Positions 18,858 through 29,000 of a stretch of DNA of 62,469 nt are shown one piece after another. The stretch covers positions 1-62,469 of the forward strand of contig JAFAQY010000087.1 of the NCBI GenBank assembly GCA_019261985.1, read 5' to 3'. The first letter of the stretch is position 1, and each line of letters begins with the position of its first letter. Both the position numbers and the translations under genes were made by a program. The notes below the pieces were generated by a model that saw nothing but the letters and a program-made list of their open reading frames with translations, ran no database searches and had not been told where the DNA came from. This DNA comes from Bryobacterales bacterium. GTDB lineage: Bacteria > Acidobacteriota > Terriglobia > Bryobacterales > Bryobacteraceae.

Positions 18858-20219
18858 ATGAACAGGTGTTTGTTCGCTGGTCCGAAATCTCGTTCCCTGT
18901 CAGAAACTCGCACGCTGGCAACGTATGTAGTTGACGGCGGCGTACAAGATATTCCCGCGGACGTGCGTCATGAGGCGAAGCGCGCGGTTCTGAATTATGT
19001 CGGCTGCGCGCTGGGAGGCAGCCACGAACAAGCGGTCGATGCGGCTGTGCGGGCGCTGTCGCCCTATTCCGGCCCCCCCACCGCATCCATTCTTGGACGG
19101 ACCGAGCGCATGGATCCGCTGCACGCATCGCTGATCAACGGCATCAGCTCGCACGTGCATGATTACGACGACACGACGCCCAAAAATTACATCCACCCAA
19201 GCTCGCCCGTCGCTTCCGCTCTGTTTGCATACGCGAGCGTAAACCCGGTGCGTGGGGAGGATTTTTTAAACGCGTTCGTTCTAGGGTTCGAAGCCGAATC
19301 GCGGATCGGCAACGCCGTATATCCCGCGCATTACGATGCAGGCTGGCACATAACCGGCACCGCGGGGGTATTCGGCGCGACGGCGGCTATCGGCAAACTG
19401 ATCCAACTTTCCGAAGATCAGATGGTTTGGGCGCTCGGCCTGGCGGCGACGCAGGCGGCGGGTTTGCGAGAAATGTTCGGCTCGATGGCGAAGGCGCTGC
19501 ATCCCGGACGAGCCGCGCAGAACGGATATGCCGCGGCTTTGCTGGCCCAAGCCGGATTTACGGCAGGCGAGCATTCGCTCGAAGGCCCGCGCGGTTTTGC
19601 AGCCGTAACGGCCGGGACGTACGATCTCGCAAAGATCACGGCGGGCCTGGGCGTCGATTACGATCTTCGCGCCAACACCTATAAACCTTTCCCTTGCGGC
19701 ATCGTGATTCATCCGACTATCGATGGCTGCATACAAATACGCGAGGAATACAACCTCAACCCTGAAACAATCGCTGCCGTGCGGTTGCGGGTCGCGCCAC
19801 TGGTGCTCGACTTATGTAATAAGCGAAATGTTACGGTGGGCCTTGAAGGCAAGTTTTCGGTTTATCACGGCGCCGCACTGGGCCTGGTGCGCGGCAAAGC
19901 GGGCCTGCTGGAGTCTACCGATGAAGCCGTGAACGACCCGGCAATCAAACGTGTTCGCGAGTGCACCACGGCCGTTCCCGATCCCGCCCTTACCGAAGAT
20001 CAGGCGCACATCGAAGTGGAATTACGAAACGGTGAGAAGCTTGAGGTCTTCATAGAACAGTCGCTCGGAAACGTTCACCGGCCCATGACGGACCGGGAAC
20101 TGGAGGGAAAATTCCGCGACCACGCAGTTCCCGTTCTGCCCGCGTCCCAAGTCGAAAAACTTATCGAGTTCTGCTGGCAGATTGTGGACGTGGAAGACTG
20201 CAGAACTATTTTGGTCTAA
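18858..20219 (+). CDS. MmgE/PrpD family protein
   Basis: This 453-residue protein has family landmarks: RAVLNYVGCALGG, a HDYDDT motif, HPSSPVASALFA, GWHITGTAGVFGA, the HPGRAAQNG block, and the C-terminal DRELEGKFRDHA. The family contains 2-methylcitrate dehydratase and cis-aconitate decarboxylase, but many members act on unknown dicarboxylates, so no substrate is assigned. The ATG at 18858 is preferred over GTG 18849 because GGAGTGAGG lies just upstream. A dead paralogue lies upstream and an orphan binding-protein gene follows after 22 bp. Confidence 0.88.
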   Translation: MNRCLFAGPKSRSLSETRTLATYVVDGGVQDIPADVRHEAKRAVLNYVGCALGGSHEQAVDAAVRALSPYSGPPTASILGRTERMDPLHASLINGISSHVHDYDDTTPKNYIHPSSPVASALFAYASVNPVRGEDFLNAFVLGFEAESRIGNAVYPAHYDAGWHITGTAGVFGATAAIGKLIQLSEDQMVWALGLAATQAAGLREMFGSMAKALHPGRAAQNGYAAALLAQAGFTAGEHSLEGPRGFAAVTAGTYDLAKITAGLGVDYDLRANTYKPFPCGIVIHPTIDGCIQIREEYNLNPETIAAVRLRVAPLVLDLCNKRNVTVGLEGKFSVYHGAALGLVRGKAGLLESTDEAVNDPAIKRVRECTTAVPDPALTEDQAHIEVELRNGEKLEVFIEQSLGNVHRPMTDRELEGKFRDHAVPVLPASQVEKLIEFCWQIVDVEDCRTILV

Positions 20220-20241
20220 CTCGGCGCAAGTAGGTTAGGAC

Positions 20242-21264
20242 ATGTCTTGTCAGGTAGTCCGACAGGTGAGTTTTGTTCTGCTGACCGTGCTGATGGCGAG
20301 CTGTGCAAGTTCTCGAAGGGGTGAGGTCAGCGAAATACGCATCACGAGAGGCGCGGGCGGCGTCGGCTTTCTCCCCCTGATGGCAATGGAGAAGTACCGG
20401 CTGGTCGAAAAACACGCCGCGATGGCGGGGGTTAAAGGACTGCGAGTCCATTGGATCGACATCGGCGGCCCCGCTGTAGTAAATGACGCACTGCTTTCAG
20501 GATCGGCGGACTTCATCGCGGCGGGACCTCCGGCATTTCTCACGCTCTGGGATAAGACGCTTACTTCGACGAAGGTAAACGGCGTCGCTGCGATCTCGTC
20601 CATCCCGATGTACCTCAACACGCGGGCGGAGCATATGAAGCAGTTGAGCGATATCCGAGTGGACGATCGCATCGCGGTCACCGCAATTAAGGTTTCCATC
20701 CCGGCGATCATATTGCAGATGTACGCAGCGGACCGTTACGGCGTTTCTGAGGCGCCGCACTTCGATCCGTTCACCATCGCGATGACTCACCCGGATGGCG
20801 TGCTCGCGTTACTTTCGGGCGCGAATGCGATAGACGCACATTTCACTTCGCCGCCTTTTCATCAGCGCGAACTCAAGGACCCAAGCGTACGGACGGTTCT
20901 AAATTCGGACGAAGTCCTGGGTGGACCGGCCACATTCACGATGCTTTCAACATCAACGGCTTTTCGCGATCACAACCCGAAAGTCTACGCCACCGTGTTC
21001 GCCGCTTTGCAAGAAGCGATTCAGATGATGAACACCGATAAGTACCAAGCGGCTAAATTGTTGTTCGATGCCATGAACGGGGGTGGTTTCACGGTGAGAG
21101 AAATGCAGCAGATTCTGATGGACCCCGCGATCCGGTTCACGACCACACCCGAGAACATGATGAAGTACGCGAGCTTCATGCACGACATCGGCTCGATTAA
21201 GAATGTGCCGGCATCCTGGAAGGACCTTTTTTTCCCCGAAGTCCAAAGCGCCCCCGGCAGTTGA
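20242..21264 (+). CDS. NMT1/SsuA-like substrate-binding lipoprotein of an ABC transporter, orphan
   Basis: This 340-residue protein has a signal peptide with lipobox LMASC, so it is probably lipid-anchored. The NitT/TauT (NMT1-like) periplasmic fold is recognised from GVGFLPLMAMEKY, GLRVHWIDIGGPAVVNDALLSG, GSADFIAAGPPAF and later VLALLSGANAIDAHFTSPPF. Such proteins deliver sulfonates, nitrate, pyrimidine precursors or aromatic acids to a permease. No permease or ATPase gene is adjacent, so it either serves a distant transporter or has another sensing role. It starts 22 bp after the MmgE/PrpD gene, suggesting co-transcription. Confidence 0.82.
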   Translation: MSCQVVRQVSFVLLTVLMASCASSRRGEVSEIRITRGAGGVGFLPLMAMEKYRLVEKHAAMAGVKGLRVHWIDIGGPAVVNDALLSGSADFIAAGPPAFLTLWDKTLTSTKVNGVAAISSIPMYLNTRAEHMKQLSDIRVDDRIAVTAIKVSIPAIILQMYAADRYGVSEAPHFDPFTIAMTHPDGVLALLSGANAIDAHFTSPPFHQRELKDPSVRTVLNSDEVLGGPATFTMLSTSTAFRDHNPKVYATVFAALQEAIQMMNTDKYQAAKLLFDAMNGGGFTVREMQQILMDPAIRFTTTPENMMKYASFMHDIGSIKNVPASWKDLFFPEVQSAPGS

Positions 21265-21445
21265 GGCGGTCTCCATACGCTTGCCACGTCACCATCCACT
21301 CCCGCCGCCGCCTTCCTCTTCAGGTGCTGGTAGCCGCGGCGTAGCAGTTCGACAATGACGTGATGCAGCAGGGCGTTGAACCGTAGTTGCTTGTCCCCTT
21401 TGTCTGCTTGTCGTACACGGTCCAGTCCCCTTGCGTAGTACCAAC
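21265..21445 (-). pseudogene. Remnant of a group II intron reverse transcriptase/maturase
   Basis: On the minus strand one frame reads YYARGLDRVRQADKGDKQL followed by RFNALLHHVIVELLRRGYQH and LKRKAAAGVDG. This is the N-terminal block of group II intron-encoded reverse transcriptases (RFTALLHH...AAPGVDGVTW in relatives). After GVDG a two-base loss shifts the frame, and the sequence continues as VTWQAYGDRL in the next frame. Nothing of the catalytic YADD region or the intron RNA domains remains nearby. Confidence 0.75.
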
Positions 21446-21783
21446 GAAACGGTCGAACGCAGGCAGGGATTGTGGCGATTTCGGAGGGTCGGGATGGTTC
21501 GCTACTCCTTTCCTGTATGACTATTATTCACTAACTTCACGCCGCTTTATCCCGATCCTATCCTGGCTTAGGCCTGCCCCATAGCGGCTTTTCTAAAGTT
21601 ACTTCGTAACGATTACCACTTACGTAAAAAGCGCGTCCGTTGCAGGAAACGTTTCGCGCGATAAGTAGTCCAGAAACAATGCGATCCGCACCCAAATCGG
21701 AGTTGGCGGCCCGATTGCAATATCGGGAATCGCGGCACGGACCCAAACGCGCCGTACAGATAGAAAAAGGAGAGAACAATAAA
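21446..21783. other. Intergenic region upstream of the coiled-coil membrane protein
   Basis: I see no gene here. It includes a small hairpin GTTAC-TTC-GTAAC (21598-21610) and the ribosome-binding site AAAAAGGAGAG ending near 21775 for the next gene. The open frame that begins at 21640 is an upstream extension without its own initiation signal. Confidence 0.45.
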
Positions 21784-22671
21784 ATGCCGGACGAATTCGC
21801 CCGCTCGGAGAACCCCATTGTCGCTACGCGGGAGCACAGAGGCATTACCTTTGCTCTGGCCGCGGGATTGATTCTTGCGCTCGCGGGAATCGGATTTCTG
21901 TGGAAGCGCTTGAACGATACCAGCGCGCAGATGGCTGAAATGCAGGACGCAACGCAATCGCGAATTGCTAAGTTGAGCGATGCGACCACTTCCCTTCTGG
22001 AGCAGCGCTTGGCGAGCCTTGACGATAAGGTCAGCTCCGCCATGAAGGACTCGCAGACCAGTTTCAATTCCGCGTTGAAGCAAGCGAGAACTCAGGCGGC
22101 GCGCCAGAGCGATGAGCTTCAGGGCAAGCTGGATGAAGAACGCCAGCAGTTGAGCGGCGAGCTCGCCGATCTGAAGACTACCGCCGATTCTAAATTCCAG
22201 GACGTCTCGAGCAACTTCGATACAGTTCGCGCGGATGTGAGTGGAGTGAAGGCTGGCGTTGCTTCAACCCAGGAAGGGCTCGACAAAACGACCGCGGATC
22301 TAAAGCGCGTGATTGGTGACATGGGCACGATGAGCGGTTTGATTGCGACGAACGCCAAGGATCTCAGCGCGCTCCGCGCGCTGGGCGAGCGCAACTATGT
22401 CGAATTCGATCTGAGCAAGCAGAAACCACAGCAACGGATCGGTGACGTGACGATCACGATGAAGAAGTCCGATCAAAAGCGGAATCGTTATACCGTAGAA
22501 ATTCTGGCCGACGATAAGCAGGTTCAAAAGTCCGACAAAACCGTCAACGAACCCGTGCAGTTCTATCTAAGCCGGAGCAAGCAGCCCTACGAATTAGTAG
22601 TGAACCAAGTGAAAAAAGATGAAATCGTAGGGTACGTGTCGGAGCCGAAGGTCCTGGTAGCTCGTCAGTAG
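21784..22671 (+). CDS. Single-pass membrane protein with long periplasmic coiled coil
   Basis: The 295-residue protein starts at ATG 21784 behind AAGGAGAG. Residues 1-20 are cytoplasmic, 21-39 form one transmembrane segment (ITFALAAGLILALAGIGFLW region), and about 45-190 are a heptad-rich coiled coil (QSRIAKLSDATTSLLEQRLA and onward). The C-terminal 100 residues are probably beta-rich (YVEFDLSKQKPQQRIGDVTI and onward). I do not recognise a named family. The arrangement suggests an envelope scaffold or tethering protein. A longer start at 21640 would put 48 charged residues before the helix without a ribosome-binding site. Confidence 0.7.
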   Translation: MPDEFARSENPIVATREHRGITFALAAGLILALAGIGFLWKRLNDTSAQMAEMQDATQSRIAKLSDATTSLLEQRLASLDDKVSSAMKDSQTSFNSALKQARTQAARQSDELQGKLDEERQQLSGELADLKTTADSKFQDVSSNFDTVRADVSGVKAGVASTQEGLDKTTADLKRVIGDMGTMSGLIATNAKDLSALRALGERNYVEFDLSKQKPQQRIGDVTITMKKSDQKRNRYTVEILADDKQVQKSDKTVNEPVQFYLSRSKQPYELVVNQVKKDEIVGYVSEPKVLVARQ

Positions 22672-22768
22672 TTGGTTAGCTCGTACAAGTAAGTTCGGCT
22701 CTGGTTGGCCGCCGCCGGAAAACCCGGTTGGCAAGCAACGAAGCCGGGTGCATAATAGTCACGAACAT

Positions 22769-23767
22769 ATGGCGTGGCGTTGTGCGCTCGGCTTCGCTTT
22801 TTTGGCGCGGCTCATGCCGGCCGCCGATCCAGGCGCAATCACCCCACCGAAAGTAATTCACAAAACCGACCCTCTATACACCCGCGATGCGCGCCGTGCC
22901 TCGGTTCAAGGGACGGTCCTGCTGCAAGCTGTAATCGACGATCACGGCGTTCCAATCAAGCTGACCGTTTTAAGCCCGCTCGGCTTCGGTTTGGAGGCCC
23001 GAGCGGTGGAAGCCGTGTCGCAATGGCAGTTCGAACCCGGGAAAAAAGCCGGGCAACCGGTGGAGACCACGACCATTGTGCCGGTCGATTTTCGCCTGTT
23101 TCATCGGTGGTTCGACCCCAAGCCCGAGGAACATCGAACGTCCTACAATTTAGCGGTTGAAGCGATTAGAGCGAACCGGCGCGATGAGCAAACCCTCGAT
23201 ACGGTGAAGGAGCTGGCGCGCCAGAAATACGCGCCGGCCATGTATCTTTATGCCAAAATGCTCGAAGCCGGCGATGGATTTCCGCAGGATGCCGACCAGG
23301 CGCTGCATCTGATCCTGGAAGCCGCCAGTCAGAATTACCCCGCGGCCATGTACGATACCGGCCGAATGATGATGGAAGGTAAGCGGCTGCCGGTGGATAC
23401 CGAAAAAGGGATCGAGCTGATGCGGAACGCCGCGGTATTGGGAAACCGGCGGGCGCAGTTCCACCTGGGCGTGGCTTATGAAAACGGGCATAACGTCCCG
23501 CAAGATCTCGAGCGCGCGCGGCAGTATTACCGGCTCTGCGCAACCCTGGGCGAAGCGCCTTGCCAGGTCCATTTAGCCAAGCTGCTTCTGGAACGCCCCG
23601 ACCGGCGCGAGAGGGATACGGTTCAAGCGATCGCTTGGTTGGAACTCGCCGCCGAGCGCGGAAGCATGCACGCCCGGATGATACTGGACGAGCAGCGTCC
23701 GCAATTGTCGGAGCATCAGATTTCATGGGTGGAAAGGGTCAAGCCTCAGCTTGTTCAGCCGCATTAG
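22769..23767 (+). CDS. TonB C-terminal-like domain fused to Sel1-like repeats, exported
   Basis: The protein has a signal peptide (residues 1-19), then a TonB C-terminal energy-transducer-like domain: PPKVIHKTDPLYTRDARRAS, QGTVLLQAVIDDHG, ARAVEAVSQWQFEPG. From about residue 135 on it carries Sel1-type alpha repeats (AMYDTGRMMMEGKRLPVDTE, AQFHLGVAYENGHNVPQDLE, AIAWLELAAERGSMHA). There is no membrane anchor of the TonB type, so it is probably a periplasmic protein-binding scaffold rather than a true TonB. ATG 22769 is the more likely start; GTG 22748 is in frame seven codons earlier. Confidence 0.78.
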   Translation: MAWRCALGFAFLARLMPAADPGAITPPKVIHKTDPLYTRDARRASVQGTVLLQAVIDDHGVPIKLTVLSPLGFGLEARAVEAVSQWQFEPGKKAGQPVETTTIVPVDFRLFHRWFDPKPEEHRTSYNLAVEAIRANRRDEQTLDTVKELARQKYAPAMYLYAKMLEAGDGFPQDADQALHLILEAASQNYPAAMYDTGRMMMEGKRLPVDTEKGIELMRNAAVLGNRRAQFHLGVAYENGHNVPQDLERARQYYRLCATLGEAPCQVHLAKLLLERPDRRERDTVQAIAWLELAAERGSMHARMILDEQRPQLSEHQISWVERVKPQLVQPH

Positions 23768-23811
23768 GGAACGCCTGGTGATTAAGTACGGAACTTCACG
23801 CGACCGCTCTA

Positions 23812-23850
23812 GGCGGGCTAAAGCCCGCCGCAGGCTGAAGCCTGCCCTAC
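23812..23850. repeat. Dispersed palindromic repeat, partial copy
   Basis: Two adjacent hairpins, GGCGGGCTAAAGCCCGCC and GCAGGCTGAAGCCTGC, match the inner and outer arms of the full repeats elsewhere in the window. It lies in frame with the following gene and lengthens its apparent open frame. Confidence 0.75.
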
Positions 23851-23877
23851 AGCGGGCTATTAGCCAGCTTCGGTTTT

Positions 23878-23909
23878 ATTTGCGGCCTTTGCGTCTTTGC
23901 GAGATATTT
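23878..23909 (+). repeat. Short dispersed repeat, CTTTGCGTCTTTGCGAGA type
   Basis: TTTGCGGCCTTTGCGTCTTTGCGAGA matches the copy at 17924-17956 with one or two differences. It coincides with the start of the beta-helix protein gene. Confidence 0.6.
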
Positions 23910-25865
23910 GTTTTGTCTTGCACACTGCTCGGAACTCTCCCTCTCCTGGCCGCTGATAAGGCTACGGCCAAAGATTTTTACGTTGAGCGGCCGACTCTGA
24001 TTTCGCTCGGGTTCGAGTGGAACATCGATGGGGATGACAATCGCAATTCCTCCGTCGCCGTGTCGTATCGCAAAAAGGGCCAGAGCGCGTGGAAAGAAGG
24101 TCTGCCGTTGCTGCGGCTGGGCGGCGAGCGGATTAACGAGAACGCATTCGCCTACATCGTTCCGAACATGTTCGCGGGAAGCATCTTCGATCTCGAGCCC
24201 GGTACGGAATACGAATGCCGCTTTGTGCTGAGCGATCCTGACGGCGTCGAAGGCAAAATCGAGAACGTCGTCACGGTGCAAACGCGATCCGAGCCTATGC
24301 CCGCGTCCGGCGGCAAGGTTTATCACGTGTATCCTCCCGGCTACAACGGCAAAAAAGAAGACCCTGCATTCACGGGACTCTTGGCTGCGTATTACACCGG
24401 CTCCTCCGGCGCGGATTACTTCAACAGCTATCCACCTCGCGTGCAGCCCGGAGACACCATTCTGGTGCACGCGGGGTTGTATAAAGACGACCGCTACCGC
24501 TATGGCGGACCGCTCGGCACGATCTCGAGTGGAACATATTTCCTGACCTCTAGCGGAACGCCCGACAAACCCATCGTGATCAAGGGCGCGGGCGACGGCG
24601 AAGCAATTTTCGATGGCGACGGCGGCTATAACCTGTTCAACGTCATGGCGGCGAATTACAACTACTTCGAAGGCCTGACAATTCGTAATACCGAGCTCGC
24701 CTTCTGGGGCGGCTACAAGAATCTCACCGGATCAAGCGGCCTGACGATCAAACATTGCCGCATTGAGAATGTGGGGCGCGCGATTTATACCGACTGGTCC
24801 GGCTCAAAAGATTACTACATCGCCGACAACGAAATCACAGGGAAATTTCCAGCGGATTACCTGATGGGATTCACTGGGAGAACCTGGCAGAATCTGCCCG
24901 GTTTTCCGCCGAAGCTGGTTTCCGAGTACGGGATCAAGATTTATGGGCAAGGCCATGTAGTGGCTTATAACTCCGTCGCGCAGTTTCACGATGGCATCGA
25001 CGTGGCGACCTATGGCAATCCCGATGGAACGCCCAACCCGATCCGGGACCGCATGCCCGTGTCGATCGATTTTTACAACAACGACATCGGCAACGTTGAG
25101 GATAACTGCATCGAATCCGACGGCGGAGCGCATAATATCCGCATCTTCCGCAATCGATGTTTCAATCACGGCCACCGCGCGCTGAGCGTTCAGCCGATGT
25201 TCGGCGGGCCCGTGTACTTCATCCGGAACATCGTCTATAACGCGCCTGAGGGCGGAGCAGTGAAATTTACGGCATCCTCGGCGGGCATCGTCGTCTATCA
25301 CAATACCTTTCTTTCGAATGTGAAGCCGATGCTGCTGGCGGCGTCGAACGTCCACTACCGCAACAATCTGATCCTCGGCAAGAGCGAGACGCCGGAAATA
25401 TTCGCCGTGGAAACGAATACGAACTATTCGAGCTCCGATTACAACGGCTTCCGTCCCAACGAGGGCGCGGAGTTTTCCTTCGAATGGAGCTCGCCGCCGT
25501 TCTCCGTTCGCGCGAACTTTCCCGGCGAGCTCGGGAAGCTCTCGACACAGCAGCAGGCGCGCGCCGAGGCCGAGGCTCGCGAAACGCGCAGATTCAAAAC
25601 GCTAAAGGAGTACGCCGAGGCGACGGGGCAGGACCGCCACAGCATACTTGTCGACTACGACGTGTTCCTCAAAGTAACCCCTCCCGCCGGCGATCCGCGC
25701 ACTCTTTATAAAACCTCCGATTTCGATTTTCAGCTCAAGCCGGGTTCAGCGGCTGTAGATACAGGCGTCAGGCTGCCGGGCATTAACGACGACTTCACCG
25801 GGCGTGCTCCGGATCTGGGCGCATTGGAAATAGGCCGTCCTGTTCCGCATTACGGCCCACGGTAG
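23880..25865 (+). CDS. Secreted right-handed parallel beta-helix protein (pectate-lyase-like)
   Basis: About 660 residues with an N-terminal hydrophobic export signal (LSCTLLGTLPLLAA). Residues 40-160 form a fibronectin/CBM-like region, and residues 180-560 carry right-handed beta-helix turns (YNYFEGLTIRNTEL, GLTIKHCRIENVG, YYIADNEITGKF, IRIFRNRCFNHG, VYFIRNIVYNAPEG). The C-terminal LGALEIG is typical of such secreted proteins. A polysaccharide lyase or hydrolase role is plausible, but no catalytic residues can be named. The start is uncertain: upstream codons cross two dispersed repeats, and I chose TTG 23880 because it leaves a clean signal peptide. Confidence 0.75.
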   Translation: MRPLRLCEIFVLSCTLLGTLPLLAADKATAKDFYVERPTLISLGFEWNIDGDDNRNSSVAVSYRKKGQSAWKEGLPLLRLGGERINENAFAYIVPNMFAGSIFDLEPGTEYECRFVLSDPDGVEGKIENVVTVQTRSEPMPASGGKVYHVYPPGYNGKKEDPAFTGLLAAYYTGSSGADYFNSYPPRVQPGDTILVHAGLYKDDRYRYGGPLGTISSGTYFLTSSGTPDKPIVIKGAGDGEAIFDGDGGYNLFNVMAANYNYFEGLTIRNTELAFWGGYKNLTGSSGLTIKHCRIENVGRAIYTDWSGSKDYYIADNEITGKFPADYLMGFTGRTWQNLPGFPPKLVSEYGIKIYGQGHVVAYNSVAQFHDGIDVATYGNPDGTPNPIRDRMPVSIDFYNNDIGNVEDNCIESDGGAHNIRIFRNRCFNHGHRALSVQPMFGGPVYFIRNIVYNAPEGGAVKFTASSAGIVVYHNTFLSNVKPMLLAASNVHYRNNLILGKSETPEIFAVETNTNYSSSDYNGFRPNEGAEFSFEWSSPPFSVRANFPGELGKLSTQQQARAEAEARETRRFKTLKEYAEATGQDRHSILVDYDVFLKVTPPAGDPRTLYKTSDFDFQLKPGSAAVDTGVRLPGINDDFTGRAPDLGALEIGRPVPHYGPR

Positions 25866-26079
25866 TCTTACGATAGTCCTACCGATAGTTTGGCCACAAG
25901 GAGTATCGCTCTGTCTCGTACCCTGTACGTACGCTGGACCGTGCCCTCAAGGGCCGGGATTCCGCACTCGCACCCCGCCCTGGCTGTAAGGACTGAGAAC
26001 AAGCGGCTTGGTTGCGATTGGCGGGGAACCTTTGCAATCGCGCTTTCATTCGTAGAGAGGATTTTTCGAAGGAGGACCT

Positions 26080-29000
26080 ATGCACGCTCGAAGCCGATCT
26101 TTCTCGATGGCCGGAATTGTTATACAAATCTCGCTCCTATTGGCGCAAGTAGCGCACGCGCAATCGATTGTCACGGGGGAGATCACGGGTACCGTAAGCG
26201 ATCCGAGCGGAGCGGTAGTGCCCGACGCGAAAATAACACTAAAAAGCGATGCCACCGGTGAAATGCGCACGGAAACAAGTAGCAGCACGGGAGATTTCCG
26301 GTTTCCGCTGCTGCGCCCAGGCGCCTACAGTTTGACCATAGCGGCGGCGGGCTTTGCCGGAATCGAACAAGCGGCGACGGTGGAGGTCGGACAACCCACG
26401 GATGTGAAGGTGCAGCTCCAGATCGGAGCCCGTCCGGGCGACTTCGTCATCGTTAGCGAGAACCCCACGCTGATCCAGCCAGACAACGGGAATATTGCAA
26501 CTGGATTCAACAACAATCAGTTGACGAATCTGCCCGCTGCGGGCGGGGACATTACAGCTTACGCCCAGACCGCTCCCGGCGTGACGGTGAGCACGGGCGG
26601 CGGCTACGGTAACTTCACTGCTCACGGGTTACCCGCTGTTTCCAACCTCTTCACCATCAACGGCACGGACAACATGGACCCATACCTGAACCAGAACACT
26701 TCTGGCGCGAGTAATCTAACCCTGGGTGCGAACGAGCTTCAGGAAGCGGCAGTGGTGCTGAACGGGTACACGGGCCAATACGGACGGCAAGCCGGCGCAC
26801 AAGTAAATTATGTGACCAAATCGGGCGGCAACGCCTTTCATGGAAATGCGGGCTGGGTGTGGAACGGAACCGCGCTGAACGCCAATGATTGGTTTAACAA
26901 TTCCAGCGCCACTGCCAGGCCGCACGCAGTTTCGAACCAATGGCTCGCCTCGATTGGCGGACCGATCAAGAAGGACAAGGCTTTCTTCTTTTTCGATACG
27001 GAAGGGCTCCGGTACGTCCTTCCGGGCGGCGGCCCGGTTTACATCCCGACTCCCGATTTCGCGCAATACGTTCTGACCCACTTGCAACAAACCAATCCGG
27101 CAGCCGTTTCGCTATATCAAACCGCATTCAACGTGTATGCCGGCGCGTCCGGTGCTTCGCGGGCGCGTGCTTTGACTGCGTCGAACGATCCGGGGCTGGG
27201 CTGCGGCGATCTTGTAACTCTCAACGCGGCTAAAACGCAGGCCATTTCGTCCATAGCCGGGCCTTTCGGCCTGACATCGCCCTGCGCGCAAGTTTTCCAG
27301 AATACGGTGAACAACCTAAACACCGAATGGCTGGCAGCGGGCCGGACTGATTTCAATGTCACCGACACCGACCGGCTCTATTTCCGCTACAACATGGACC
27401 ATGGTCTTCAGGCCACCAGCACAGACCCGATCAATTCCGTTTTTAGCGCAAACAGCACGCAGCCGATCTATGGCGGCCAGATGGGTTATACCAAATCCGT
27501 CGGCCCCAGCATCGTTAATCAATTGCTGCTTTCGGCATCGTACGTATCGCTTTTCTTCAGTCCGCCGGACTACGCGGCCGCGATTAAAACTTTCCCAGGG
27601 ACCTGGCTCTTTTCGGAGGGCGCTCCGTTCGAAGGGCTAGGCGGATCGGCAAGCTACCCCATTTACAACTATCCGCAAGGCAGAAAAATGCGTCAGTGGC
27701 AATTGGTCGACGATTTCTCGAAGATTTGGTCAAGGCATACGTTTAAGGCGGGCGCGAATGTTCGTCTGAACCGGGCAAGCGACTACGCAACGCAAATTAA
27801 TCAATTCGGTTTTGTGACGTTCTCATCGATGACCGATTTTTTCCAAGGCTCGTTGACGAAAGGCTCAACCTTTACCCAGAACTTTCCGCAACTCGGAGCA
27901 GTGAATCTTTCGCAGTATAGCGCCGGATTCTACGGCCAGGATGAGTGGAAGCTTCGTCCCAACCTTACGCTAACCCTGGCTCTGCGTTTGGATCGAAATA
28001 GTAATATCCAATGCGCCGGCAATTGCTTCACGGAATTCGGCGCACCGTTTGCGGCGGTCCCTCACAGTGTTTCGATACCGTACAATCAGGTGATTCAAAC
28101 GGGGTTGTCTCACGCGTTCCCCGCATCGGAAGCGGTTGTTCCCGAGCCGCGAATCGGGGTTGCGTATGGCGTAACGAAGTCTACGATTCTGCGCGGCGGA
28201 TTCGGCATCTTCTCGGATTTGAATCAGGCGGTTGTAGCGGACCGCTTCATTCTCAACAGCCCGAACGTGCCCAGCTTCAGCACGCATGCCGGCTTGATCG
28301 CGTTGAACGATCCAAACAGCATCTATGCTTCGGTTGCAAACTCGAATGCGGCGTTCGAGCGGGGGTTCGCCGGCGGCGCCACTTTGGCGCAATTGCAGGC
28401 CGCGGTTCCCCTCGGATTCAATCCGCCGAATTTCAACACCGTGTCGGCCAATATGCGGACTCCGAAGTACTACGAATGGAACTTCGAAATTCAGCGGCAG
28501 ATCGGCGCGCGTTACATGTTTTCGGTCAACTATGTAGGAAACCACGGGTATGACGAAATCAGCCAGAACGTTTTCCAAAATGCGTTCTCGCCGAATAATT
28601 TCGCCGGATTGCCCGCGGCGCAGCCGGATCCGCGCTTCAATGAAATTCGCGAGTTGAATAACAGCGGTTGGTCCAATTATGAAGGACTGGTGACGTCCTT
28701 CCGGTGGCGGATGACCAACGATTTCATCGGCTCATTCAGCTATACCTGGAGCCATGCCCTGGATACATGCTCCAACGCTTGCCTGGAGCGGTTCAATACT
28801 CAGTCCGCGCCCAGCCTTCAGCTGCAGGTCAGCCCTTTTGGGCAGGATGCATTGAATTACAGCAACGCCGATTATGACGCGCGGCACAGCTTGAACGCCA
28901 ACTACGTCTACACGGTTTCGCCGGCTCACTTCCAAAATTCGTTGATGAAGCACGCGCTCGGAAACTGGATGGTCGCGGGCACGTTTTTATTCCACTCCGG

